From Alphaproteobacteria bacterium (GTDB lineage Bacteria > Pseudomonadota > Alphaproteobacteria > Micavibrionales > Micavibrionaceae), in contig NZDE01000004.1 of NCBI GenBank assembly GCA_002690045.1, positions 3,816 to 46,566 of the forward strand: a stretch of 42,751 bases of DNA. The letters run 5' to 3'. Positions 23,259-31,644 of this stretch are shown in pieces; the first letter of the stretch is position 1; every line of letters starts with the position of its first letter. A program made the translations under genes and the position numbers. The notes below the pieces were generated by a model, which saw only the letters and a program-made list of their open reading frames with translations, did not search any database and was not told where the DNA came from.

Positions 23259-23783
23259 ATGTGTGAACCAGTCACAGCGGCACTAATGGCCGCACAATTC
23301 GCAATGGCGGCATATGGCCAATATCAACAAGGGCGTGCGCAGGAAGCACAGCAAAACTATGTTGCTGCTCAAAACCAAGAAAACGCAAAGGCCGCAGAAT
23401 GGCAAGCACAAGACGCTGAAGCACGCGGCGAACAAGAGCAGTTTAGACAACGCTTACAGCAAAGCCAATTAGAAGGGCAGCAAATAAGCGCATTGGCATC
23501 TAATGGCGGCGCTATTGGCATTGGATCTTCAGGTGATCTGCTAAGTCATAGCTATATCATGGGTCAATACGACAACAATACAATTGGTAATAACGCAGAT
23601 AAAGAAGCGTATGGCTACCGCGTACAAAGCGCAAATTACACGAATGAAGCACAGCTAAACAGAATGGCGGGCAAGAACGCTAAAAAAGCAGGCATTATGA
23701 ATGCTGGCACAACCTTACTGTCTGGCGCTTCGCAGTTTGGATCCACATTCCAATTTGATAACGGATCACTAGCATACAGGTAA
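23259..23783 (+). CDS. Internal virion core protein (T7 gp14-like)
   Basis: 174 residues. Starts MCEPVTAALMAAQFAMAAYG, with a helical QNYVAAQNQENAKAAEWQA core, like T7 gp14, which is ejected into the host outer membrane at infection. A Gly/Ser segment (GGAIGIGSSGD) lies mid-protein. It is next to the gp13-like gene, as in T7. Confidence 0.82.
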   Translation: MCEPVTAALMAAQFAMAAYGQYQQGRAQEAQQNYVAAQNQENAKAAEWQAQDAEARGEQEQFRQRLQQSQLEGQQISALASNGGAIGIGSSGDLLSHSYIMGQYDNNTIGNNADKEAYGYRVQSANYTNEAQLNRMAGKNAKKAGIMNAGTTLLSGASQFGSTFQFDNGSLAYR

Positions 23784-23787
23784 TGAA

Positions 23788-25431
23788 ATGGTAACAGTCC
23801 CAACACAAAACCAGCCTACGGTTAAGGCGCAGGCCTTACCAAGCGCACGGTACAGTACATCTGCGCCAATTGGTGCCTTTGGTGGGTATCAAGCAGATTC
23901 ATTAATGAAAGGCGCTGCAGGCCTAGAAAAAGCCCGCAAGAACTTTGAATACGTTGCGCTTAAAGAAGATGAAGCCCGTGTAAAAGACCTGGATAGACAG
24001 TTCAATGAACAGCTGCGAAATATCCAATATGGTGACAATGGATATTATAACCAGCGTGGCGTTAATGCAGTAAACAGCTACCAGAACACGAATAAGCAAA
24101 TAGATGATCTTTATAACAAGATGTCTAACGGATTAACACCGCGCGTACTGGATATGTTTAAAGATGTAACACAGCGCCGCGTTGAAAGCGCCCGCCGCAG
24201 CATGATGGTTCATCGTGAACGTGAAAGCCGCGTATGGCAAAACGCAACTTCAGCTGCACGTATTGAAGACGCCTTAGAGGATGCTATCGTTAATGCAGGC
24301 AATGAAGAAGCCTTGCGCCATTCACTTGGCACTATCGAAGCAGAGTTAATAGACCGCGGTGAACGTGAAGGTATTGGCGGTGTTGCCCTTAGAGAACAGC
24401 TTGAAAACTACAGAAGCAAAGCACATGCTGGCGTTATTGGGAAGCTTCAAACATATAACGCACCATTGGCACAGCAGCATTATGAACGCTTCAAACAGCA
24501 GATAGAGCCAAGCGAACAGATTAAGATTGAAAAAAGCCTGAAGGCACATGCTGACAAACAATACGCTGCGAATAAAGCTGATGAGATAATACAGGATGGC
24601 GGCGATATTGGTGACATGTTGACCAAAGCAAAATCCATTAAAGACGCCGACCGCCGTGAAGATATTGTTTCGCTTATCAAAGGACACTGGAAAGACCAGG
24701 AACTAATAGAAAGCTCACGTGAAGAAGCAAAGGTTGAAGAAACCTGGCGCATCATTGAGAACAATAGAGAAGCGGGCATTTCTATTAAAGATCAGCTTAA
24801 TCTTATCCCGGCAGATCTACCGCACGATACAAAAGAAAAAATGCGCAAGTTTATCAACAATGGTGGTGAACAAACTAATTGGGATGAGTACGAATATCTA
24901 ACAAGCTTGAAGCCGGATGAGTTGGCCAAGGTTAATTTGAATGAATACGAATTAGCAGACACAGAACGAAAGCAGCTTATTAAATTAAAGAACAGTGCAG
25001 CTGAAGGCAAAACAACCTTCACTGATATACAGGGCTATGCAAACGCCTTTCTTGATCAACACAACATTAAAAAAGAAAGACGCGGGGCATTTAAGGCACA
25101 GCTATTTTTACGCCAGGAAGAGTTTGAGCGCCGTGAAGGGCGTCCAATGACCCTGCAAGAACAAAAGCGTGAAATGCTAACACTGATGCTGCCAACACGA
25201 TTTGATCCGCAAGGCTTGCTTAACCAAGAAAAAGGCAAACTATTTGAAGTCCTGGACAAAGTGGACACAGCCGAACTTAACAATGGCGCCACATATGAGG
25301 TTGCTAATGTACCTGAAAAATACGTGCAGCAGATTGTCGATGCTCTGGCTAAAAAAGGCGTAAGCATAACAGCCGCAAATATTGAAAGAACTTATTTAAC
25401 AGCAAAACAACAAGGCTTAATACGTGAGTGA
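23788..25431 (+). CDS. Large internal virion protein (gp15-position)
   Basis: 547 residues, almost wholly helical and charged. The N-terminal ARYSTSAPIGAFGGYQADSL and QYGDNGYYNQRGVNAVNSYQ patterns recur in podovirus internal proteins. The position between the gp14-like gene and the giant polyvalent gene matches T7 gp15. It probably travels with DNA into the cell. Its TGA overlaps the GTG start of the next gene by 8 bases. Confidence 0.75.
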   Translation: MVTVPTQNQPTVKAQALPSARYSTSAPIGAFGGYQADSLMKGAAGLEKARKNFEYVALKEDEARVKDLDRQFNEQLRNIQYGDNGYYNQRGVNAVNSYQNTNKQIDDLYNKMSNGLTPRVLDMFKDVTQRRVESARRSMMVHRERESRVWQNATSAARIEDALEDAIVNAGNEEALRHSLGTIEAELIDRGEREGIGGVALREQLENYRSKAHAGVIGKLQTYNAPLAQQHYERFKQQIEPSEQIKIEKSLKAHADKQYAANKADEIIQDGGDIGDMLTKAKSIKDADRREDIVSLIKGHWKDQELIESSREEAKVEETWRIIENNREAGISIKDQLNLIPADLPHDTKEKMRKFINNGGEQTNWDEYEYLTSLKPDELAKVNLNEYELADTERKQLIKLKNSAAEGKTTFTDIQGYANAFLDQHNIKKERRGAFKAQLFLRQEEFERREGRPMTLQEQKREMLTLMLPTRFDPQGLLNQEKGKLFEVLDKVDTAELNNGATYEVANVPEKYVQQIVDALAKKGVSITAANIERTYLTAKQQGLIRE

Positions 25432-28400
25432 TTTAAACCCATTTATGCAGGCGGTAGGTACCGTCAATGAAGATCTTAGAAATCCGTTTGAAGCAGCGGC
25501 TGCAGATCTTGTGAATGGTGAGAAGGCGCAGCTGTCATCAAGCATGCAGCTTGCCAAGACCGGCAGTGCAGATGATCACGCGCGTGCGCTCAAAGCTTCA
25601 CAGAAAACTGGCATTCCTGTTGATGTTGTAAAAACAGACTTGAAACAAGTTGAACAGGACATTGAAGAACACGAATTTGATTATGATGCATTGTACCAGG
25701 AAACGCCCAAAACAGCGTCATTCCTGATGAACCCAGATAATGCAGGCATAGCACATGATGATGTAGATAGCCTGACTGCATTTGAAAAAGCAGCGAAGAC
25801 ACTAAACACAAAAGAAGCCAATATATTCAATGAAGCTGGCGCAGTTCTCGAGAAGCAAACGGCATATCCGGCTTTATTAGCTGTTATGTACGGCGTTACA
25901 GACATTGAAACTGTTGCCGAATATTACGCTGATAGATCACGGGCATTGTCGAACGCACAGCAAACCCAGCCGCTATATATGCAGCGTTTTATGAACCGAT
26001 TTGAAAATGCTGAAAGCTTCGCTGGCAAAGCTGCTGTTGCCCTAACAAGTCCACGCGCTATTGGACGAACAGCCTTTACACAAAGCCCAAACAGCATATT
26101 ACCACTAGCAAGCGGCTATGCCTTCGGCAAGGTTGGCGCGGCTGGTGGCGCTACTGTTGGTTCGCTGGTTCCTGGTGCGGGCACCGCAAGTGGTGCCGTT
26201 GTCGGCGGTGTTGGCGGGTTTGGTTTCGGTGCATTTGCTGGTGGGTCTTTTGTTGAAATCGCTGCATATGCAGATCAGAAGCTGAATGAATATGGTGTTG
26301 ATCAGACAGACCCGCAACAACTTATAGAATTCTTTAATAACCCTGAAAACGCTGAAGCAATAAGTGAGTTGCGTGCAGAAGCAGAACGCAAAGGTATAAC
26401 CACAGCCGCTGTTGATGCTGCATTCTCTTTAGTAGGCGGGCGTTTTCTAAGTGCAGGCAGATCCGGCGCAAAGAAGGCTGGTGATACTGCTGCTGGTATA
26501 GGCGTTGAATCTGTTGGTGAAGGCACAGCTGAAGCAGCAGGGCAGTACGCGGCAACTGGTGAGGTGGATGCAGGTGATGTGATCTTAGAAACAGCCGCAG
26601 GTGTAGGGCAGTCTACAGGCACGGCATTTATCCAGGGCGCAAACCGTCAGGGCAAAGATGCGGTCAAAATTGTTGGCGATGAAATCAAAAGCCTTATAAA
26701 ACGTAGTGCGCAAGATGTTAATGCGGCTGAACGTGTCAATATGCTAATGGATATGTTTGCTGGCTTAAGTGAACGCGTTAAGCAGTCCAAGCTAAAAGAC
26801 CGCTCACCAGAGAAACTTAAAGAGCATGTACGCAATAGCTTGGCAGGCACAGACGCAGAAACAGTTTATGTTGATAGCGATAAGTTCACTGAATACTTCC
26901 AATCCCGCGGCGATGATCCGGCCTTAATCGCTGAACAGCTTGGTATACTTCAGCAATATGAAGACGCACAGGAATCAGGTGGTGATTTGCTAATGTCACA
27001 TGAAGAAGCCTTGGTTTCTTTAACACAGCTTGATGCATATGATGACCTATCGGCAGATATGCGCGTATCACCAGCGGATATGACCTATAACGAAGCACAA
27101 GCCTTCAATGAAGAATCCCAGCTTATTTTAGAAGATTACATCGTGCATGCGCGTGAACAGGCTGACCGTGCCTTAAGCGAAGCCACATCTGAAGACCGTA
27201 TTTATGACGATGTATACAACCAGCTTATAAACACAGGCATGACCCCAGACGTAGCCAGCAAGCAAGCTACACTTCACCAGGCGTTTTACGCATCACAGGC
27301 TAAGAGAAATGGTATGGATGCATATAAGCTTTATTCTGGCCGTGAATTCAAAATACAAAGAGAGCTACCAGATAGCTTGAAAATGCCCATAAATGAACTG
27401 GACTTCTTTGTTGATCGCTTAAAGAAATACGCGAACGGTAAATTAAAATTAGGCACAGACAATTCACCAACACTGTTGGAGTTCATTAAATCAACTGGCG
27501 GCATAAATGACAACGACCAGCTTGCAGGTGATTTAATTGGCCAGGATATAGACCGTGATGCCCAGGGGCAGTTATACCAAAAAACAAAACGTGCAATTAA
27601 AGAGAATGACACAGCGAACCAACAAGACTTATTTAATCCAGGCAACAAGAAGCAGGGCGAAGGCCGCTTCCTGGATGACATAGCACTTGATGCCTGGGAA
27701 AAAGGTTACTTCCCCGAATTGCAAGAACGCCCCGATACATCAACATTGGTCGAAGCCATTAAAGATGAACTCAAAGGCAACGCACGCAGATCAGACCAAT
27801 CGTATATTGATGAAGCAAAGCCATATGACGATGCATTACAGCTGGCAAGCGAATTAGGCCTGGACATTGATAAATCAACTAATAAGCAGATCAAAGACGC
27901 ACTGTTCAATGCTATTGAAACTGAAGCACAGCAGAGTGAACAATCACAGCAGGGCTTAGATACTGATGACCTGATTGACAAAATATCTGATACAGAAGAA
28001 GAAGCCCAGGCTTTAAAGGAAAAGGTCAGTAAGGTTGAAAAGGAAGAAGCTGAAACACCAGAATTTAAGGCCGAGAAGAAGCCTGCCCCCATTGAGCAGC
28101 AAGAGCGTATTGATGACTTTGGTGAAGTGCTGCATGGCGCACGCAAGCATGAGTTTGAAAAATTTAAAGATGCGTTATCTCAAGATCTTCCAGAAGATCC
28201 GTCTGATATTACAATTTCAAAATATTTCCCTATTCCGAACTATGAAGAGCTAAACAAAGCAGCTAATGGGGATATTGATTATGAGCGCATAGCAACACTC
28301 AAAGCAATACGTGACAATCTACCATCTAAGCCAAAACGCTATCAGAAGAGTTGGGCTGAAGCGATTGCTTTATACCGAGAGCTTGCAAACAAAATACTTG

Positions 28401-29542
28401 ATGGTGAATTAGGCCTATATGCCGCGCAAGCTGAATTAAATAAACATGATAAGCACTACACGCATTTGAGCAAAAATGTACGCAAGATGATACTTGTGGC
28501 TGATCTGTATAAAAAGCTTGGCTACCCTTATTATATGAATGCAAAGGGCTATTCCCTTGAGGATGCAATGTTTTCTGTGTATCAGGGTGTCAAACACGAT
28601 AAACCGGTTAGAAAGCACATTGTGAAGATGCCTAAACGCTTCCCGGAATACTTTGATACAGAGCAGGAAGCTCTTGACTTTATGCGCCTTAAACTTGAAG
28701 TGGAAGCAAAGGGCGGAAATAAAAAGAAGACACGCCTGGACATATACCAGGTAACAAAGTCTGGTGAAATCATCATTGGCAAAAAAGTCGCTTCAAATAA
28801 ATATATAGACCTAAAAAGTGGCTTTAAATCCTTAAAAGAAGCGCGTTTATATTTATCTGACAATGAAGATGCATTGCTCGTAATTCTTGAAGAAAAGAAA
28901 AAAGTACCACCACAGCGCCGCAGCACGAATGACCCGCGTATTGGTGAAGACTACCGTAAAGGTGAAAGCATAACACCGGATAAGTTCGCACAAGAATTCG
29001 GCTTCAGAGGTGTTCAATTCGGCAACTACGTTGAGCAGGGACGGCGCCAAAAAGATCTTAACAATGCTTATGATGCATTACTTGACTTGGCGAATATTAT
29101 TGATGTTCCTGCACGTGCAATATCGCTTAATGGTACTTTAGGCCTGGCGTTTGGCGCACGTGGTAAAGGCGGCATAAACTCGGCTGCTGCGCACTATGAA
29201 CCAGATAACAAAGTTATTAACCTCACCAAGAAACATGGTGCCGGTTCGCTAGGTCACGAATGGTGGCACGCGCTTGATCACAACATTGGTGAAAGACAAG
29301 AGGGTGGAAAGTACCTATCTGACAATCCTATTCTACGTAAATTCTCACGCAAGACGGGCAAAGAGATAACTGACTTTCCAATACGTCCCGAAGTTGTTGA
29401 TGCCTATAAAGATCTAATGAAGGCGTTGGTGCGGGAAACAGAAATATATAAACGCTCAAAAGAGCTGGATAAGAAAAGAACCAAAGATTACTGGTCAACT
29501 GATATTGAAGTTAGCGCACGCGCTTTTGAAAGCTATCTATGA
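25424..29542 (+). CDS. Giant polyvalent virion protein, N-terminal part (LPD1 metallopeptidase-like)
   Basis: 1372 residues, GTG start overlapping the previous gene. Seen in order: an N-terminal helical region with ALYQETPKTASFLMNP; a glycine-rich hydrophobic stretch (about 229-284) able to span a membrane; helical repeats; a charged coiled coil (about 840-900); an LPD5-like region around VLHGARKHEFEKF; and near the end FGARGKGG, AAAHYEPDNKVINLT and GSLGHEWWHALDH (His1278, Glu1279, His1282), a zincin-like LPD1 pattern. Such polyvalent proteins are packaged and injected to disarm the host. It ends at TGA 29540-29542, but the same frame stays open beyond it and continues the domain order. Confidence 0.8.
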   Translation: MSDLNPFMQAVGTVNEDLRNPFEAAAADLVNGEKAQLSSSMQLAKTGSADDHARALKASQKTGIPVDVVKTDLKQVEQDIEEHEFDYDALYQETPKTASFLMNPDNAGIAHDDVDSLTAFEKAAKTLNTKEANIFNEAGAVLEKQTAYPALLAVMYGVTDIETVAEYYADRSRALSNAQQTQPLYMQRFMNRFENAESFAGKAAVALTSPRAIGRTAFTQSPNSILPLASGYAFGKVGAAGGATVGSLVPGAGTASGAVVGGVGGFGFGAFAGGSFVEIAAYADQKLNEYGVDQTDPQQLIEFFNNPENAEAISELRAEAERKGITTAAVDAAFSLVGGRFLSAGRSGAKKAGDTAAGIGVESVGEGTAEAAGQYAATGEVDAGDVILETAAGVGQSTGTAFIQGANRQGKDAVKIVGDEIKSLIKRSAQDVNAAERVNMLMDMFAGLSERVKQSKLKDRSPEKLKEHVRNSLAGTDAETVYVDSDKFTEYFQSRGDDPALIAEQLGILQQYEDAQESGGDLLMSHEEALVSLTQLDAYDDLSADMRVSPADMTYNEAQAFNEESQLILEDYIVHAREQADRALSEATSEDRIYDDVYNQLINTGMTPDVASKQATLHQAFYASQAKRNGMDAYKLYSGREFKIQRELPDSLKMPINELDFFVDRLKKYANGKLKLGTDNSPTLLEFIKSTGGINDNDQLAGDLIGQDIDRDAQGQLYQKTKRAIKENDTANQQDLFNPGNKKQGEGRFLDDIALDAWEKGYFPELQERPDTSTLVEAIKDELKGNARRSDQSYIDEAKPYDDALQLASELGLDIDKSTNKQIKDALFNAIETEAQQSEQSQQGLDTDDLIDKISDTEEEAQALKEKVSKVEKEEAETPEFKAEKKPAPIEQQERIDDFGEVLHGARKHEFEKFKDALSQDLPEDPSDITISKYFPIPNYEELNKAANGDIDYERIATLKAIRDNLPSKPKRYQKSWAEAIALYRELANKILDGELGLYAAQAELNKHDKHYTHLSKNVRKMILVADLYKKLGYPYYMNAKGYSLEDAMFSVYQGVKHDKPVRKHIVKMPKRFPEYFDTEQEALDFMRLKLEVEAKGGNKKKTRLDIYQVTKSGEIIIGKKVASNKYIDLKSGFKSLKEARLYLSDNEDALLVILEEKKKVPPQRRSTNDPRIGEDYRKGESITPDKFAQEFGFRGVQFGNYVEQGRRQKDLNNAYDALLDLANIIDVPARAISLNGTLGLAFGARGKGGINSAAAHYEPDNKVINLTKKHGAGSLGHEWWHALDHNIGERQEGGKYLSDNPILRKFSRKTGKEITDFPIRPEVVDAYKDLMKALVRETEIYKRSKELDKKRTKDYWSTDIEVSARAFESYL
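29540..29542 (+). other. In-frame TGA interrupting the polyvalent gene
   Basis: The frame continues uninterrupted after this TGA: 15 codons lead to the GTG at 29588 and then 680 codons follow. The codon is followed by C (TGAC), a context known to be leaky in bacteria. The neighbouring text ARAFESYL (before) and NESNDYLANVFDN (after) reads as one conserved stretch. It could be a nonsense mutation, a sequencing error or a read-through site. Confidence 0.6.
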
Positions 29543-29587
29543 CACAAAGCAAAACAGAACAATGAAAGCAACGATTATCTTGCTAAT

Positions 29588-31630
29588 GTGTTTGACAATA
29601 AAAAATCACAGGAATCTGACGAATACGCATATCTTACTGATGAAGAAATGGAAAAGGTTGCGCCTTATTTTGACAAGATCTTCCAAACATTTAAAACGCG
29701 CGAAACCAGCGAAGGCGTAGAGTTCTATCAATCTGGTAAGAAAAACATTTTCAAACCTAAAAAAGATCAAGCCAATCGCTACAGAGAATCCTTAAAAGCC
29801 TTAGAAGATGGTACAGCAAATATTGGGCGGGAAATAGTAATTGGCGATACACCTGAAGTGTATAAGATGCTTGGCGCTAATCCGTACAGCATGCGCATAA
29901 ATGGATCCAAGATAAAGCGCATGCTTAATAAGCACGAAATATCTTACAAAACGTTAGAACAGCTGCCTGAAGCTTTAGCTGATCCTATTATGGTTTTAGA
30001 TTCATCCAGCCAGGATAAATCATTCGTTGTATTAACGGAGTTATTGGATGAAGCTGGCAATTCTGTGATGGCCGCAATTCACTTAGACAAGTCCGGCGAA
30101 GGCGCTGTATTAATCAATAAGATTGCAAGCGTGTATGGTAAGGATGATGCTGGCCAGTTTATCCGCTGGATAAAGCAAGGTAAAATGCTATATGCAGATA
30201 AAAAGAAAGCCTTGCAATGGTCACGATCAAACCGGCTCCAATTGCCGAAAGAAGTGACTGCTACAAGGCATAATAAAATTATACGGAAAGAAAACTTAAA
30301 AAACAATAAGATTTTCAACCAAGACGTGCAAGGCGCTGATAATAAAGGGAAATATATTTCTTTTGAAAGTGCGTATAATTCTGAAAAGCGTGGATCAATA
30401 AAGTTTAGCGATAACACAGCCACAATCACGCTTACCGAAAAGGCAGATCTTTCAACATTTCTTCACGAAAGTGGTCACATGTTCTTGGAAACATTTATGA
30501 ACTTGGCCAGCAATGACCGTGCGCCTGATGACATTAAGCGTGACAGGGATATTCTTTTAAAGTGGATGAACGTTAAAAGCATTAATGACATTGGCGTTGA
30601 ACAGCATGAACAGTTTGCCCGTGGGTTTGAAGCCTATTTATTTGAGGGGAAAGCGCCAAGCATAGGTTTGCAGTCTGCCTTTGATCGCTTTAAGGCTTGG
30701 CTCATGCGGATATATAAATCAATTAAAAGCCTTGATGTGAACTTAACTGATGAAGTGCGCGGCGTAATGGATCGTATGCTTGCGACAGATGAAGAAATAA
30801 AATACGCACAAGAGAACTTACAATTCGTACCTGATAGCAGCATTGAAGAATTGCTCAATAAAACTGAACAAAAAGAATATAGAAAGCTTGGCGAGAAAGC
30901 TACACTTGAAGCCCGCGAAAAAGCGTTAAAAGAATCCATGAAGGATATTGCACGTGAACAAAAAGCTTGGTGGAAGGATGAGAAGGCCGCGGTTAGAAAA
31001 GACGTTGAAGACCAGGTAAATCAATCGCCTGTATTCCGCGCCATACACTTCTTACAAAAAGGAAAGTATCTAGACCGCGATACACCTGAAGGCATAAAGC
31101 CTGTAAAGCTATCCAAGAAGATATTGATAGACCGCTACGGTGAAGAATCCTTAAAGTCTTTGCCGCGCCCTTATGTGTACTCTAACAAAGGCGGCACAAG
31201 TCCTGAAGTTATTGCGGAAATGTTTGATTTTTCTTCAGCTGACGAGCTAATGAATGCGTTGTGGAATTCTGAAAAGCGTGAAGATGTAATCAACCGTATC
31301 ACGAATGACCGTATGAAAGAGCGTCACGGTGACATGCTCAATGACGGATCATTAGAAGAAGAAGCCTTAAACGCTGTTTACAATGATGAGCGTGCCAAGG
31401 TCATTGCAATGGAAATGCGTGCAATAGCGCGTCAACTTGGCGGCGATATGCCAGCGATTGATGCCCTTAAAGAAGCGGCACGTGCGACAATATCACGCAT
31501 GCCAACGAATGATGCGGCAAAGTTCTCTAGGTACCATCACGCCACACGCAAAGCAGCACGTGAAGCAGGAAAGCCCTGGGCGCAAAAGATTATGAAACAG
31601 CCGTTGAGTGGAAGCGTAAAGAGCTATTAA
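29588..31630 (+). CDS. Giant polyvalent virion protein, middle part (MuF C-terminal and second HExxH domain)
   Basis: 680 residues as called from a GTG with no ribosome site; the open frame runs from 29543, so it most likely belongs to the upstream ORF. The N-terminal 210 residues match the phage MuF C-terminal domain: MRINGSKIKRMLNKHEISYK, LPEALADPIMVLDSSSQ, INKIASVYGKD. Then STFLHESGHMFLETFMNLAS gives an HExxH metal site (His293, Glu294, His297). The rest is helical. The frame ends at TAA 31628-31630, but the natural continuation lies in the -1 frame. Confidence 0.75.
   Translation: MFDNKKSQESDEYAYLTDEEMEKVAPYFDKIFQTFKTRETSEGVEFYQSGKKNIFKPKKDQANRYRESLKALEDGTANIGREIVIGDTPEVYKMLGANPYSMRINGSKIKRMLNKHEISYKTLEQLPEALADPIMVLDSSSQDKSFVVLTELLDEAGNSVMAAIHLDKSGEGAVLINKIASVYGKDDAGQFIRWIKQGKMLYADKKKALQWSRSNRLQLPKEVTATRHNKIIRKENLKNNKIFNQDVQGADNKGKYISFESAYNSEKRGSIKFSDNTATITLTEKADLSTFLHESGHMFLETFMNLASNDRAPDDIKRDRDILLKWMNVKSINDIGVEQHEQFARGFEAYLFEGKAPSIGLQSAFDRFKAWLMRIYKSIKSLDVNLTDEVRGVMDRMLATDEEIKYAQENLQFVPDSSIEELLNKTEQKEYRKLGEKATLEAREKALKESMKDIAREQKAWWKDEKAAVRKDVEDQVNQSPVFRAIHFLQKGKYLDRDTPEGIKPVKLSKKILIDRYGEESLKSLPRPYVYSNKGGTSPEVIAEMFDFSSADELMNALWNSEKREDVINRITNDRMKERHGDMLNDGSLEEEALNAVYNDERAKVIAMEMRAIARQLGGDMPAIDALKEAARATISRMPTNDAAKFSRYHHATRKAAREAGKPWAQKIMKQPLSGSVKSY
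31565..31590 (+). other. Frame change between polyvalent parts
   Basis: Adding one A in GGAAAGCC (about 31568-31575) would join AREAGK to ALGAKDYETAVEWKRKELL and run straight into the next ORF. Alternatively a -1 slip at CAA-AAG (31583-31588) would give a similar join. The next ORF's frame is open from 31564 and has no ribosome site before its ATG, so the break is a deletion, a sequencing error or a programmed shift. Confidence 0.6.
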
Positions 31631-31644
31631 ACCACTTTATATTT

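Noticed and set aside
26302-26622. Minus-strand ORFs under the polyvalent gene
   Set aside because: Low-complexity antisense frames over Ala/Gly-rich coding sequence, no ribosome sites.
29540-29542. TGA reassigned to an amino acid throughout the phage
   Set aside because: Several intact genes end in TGA in sensible places (for example 9423, 12877, 13562, 17428, 25431), so TGA is a working stop here.
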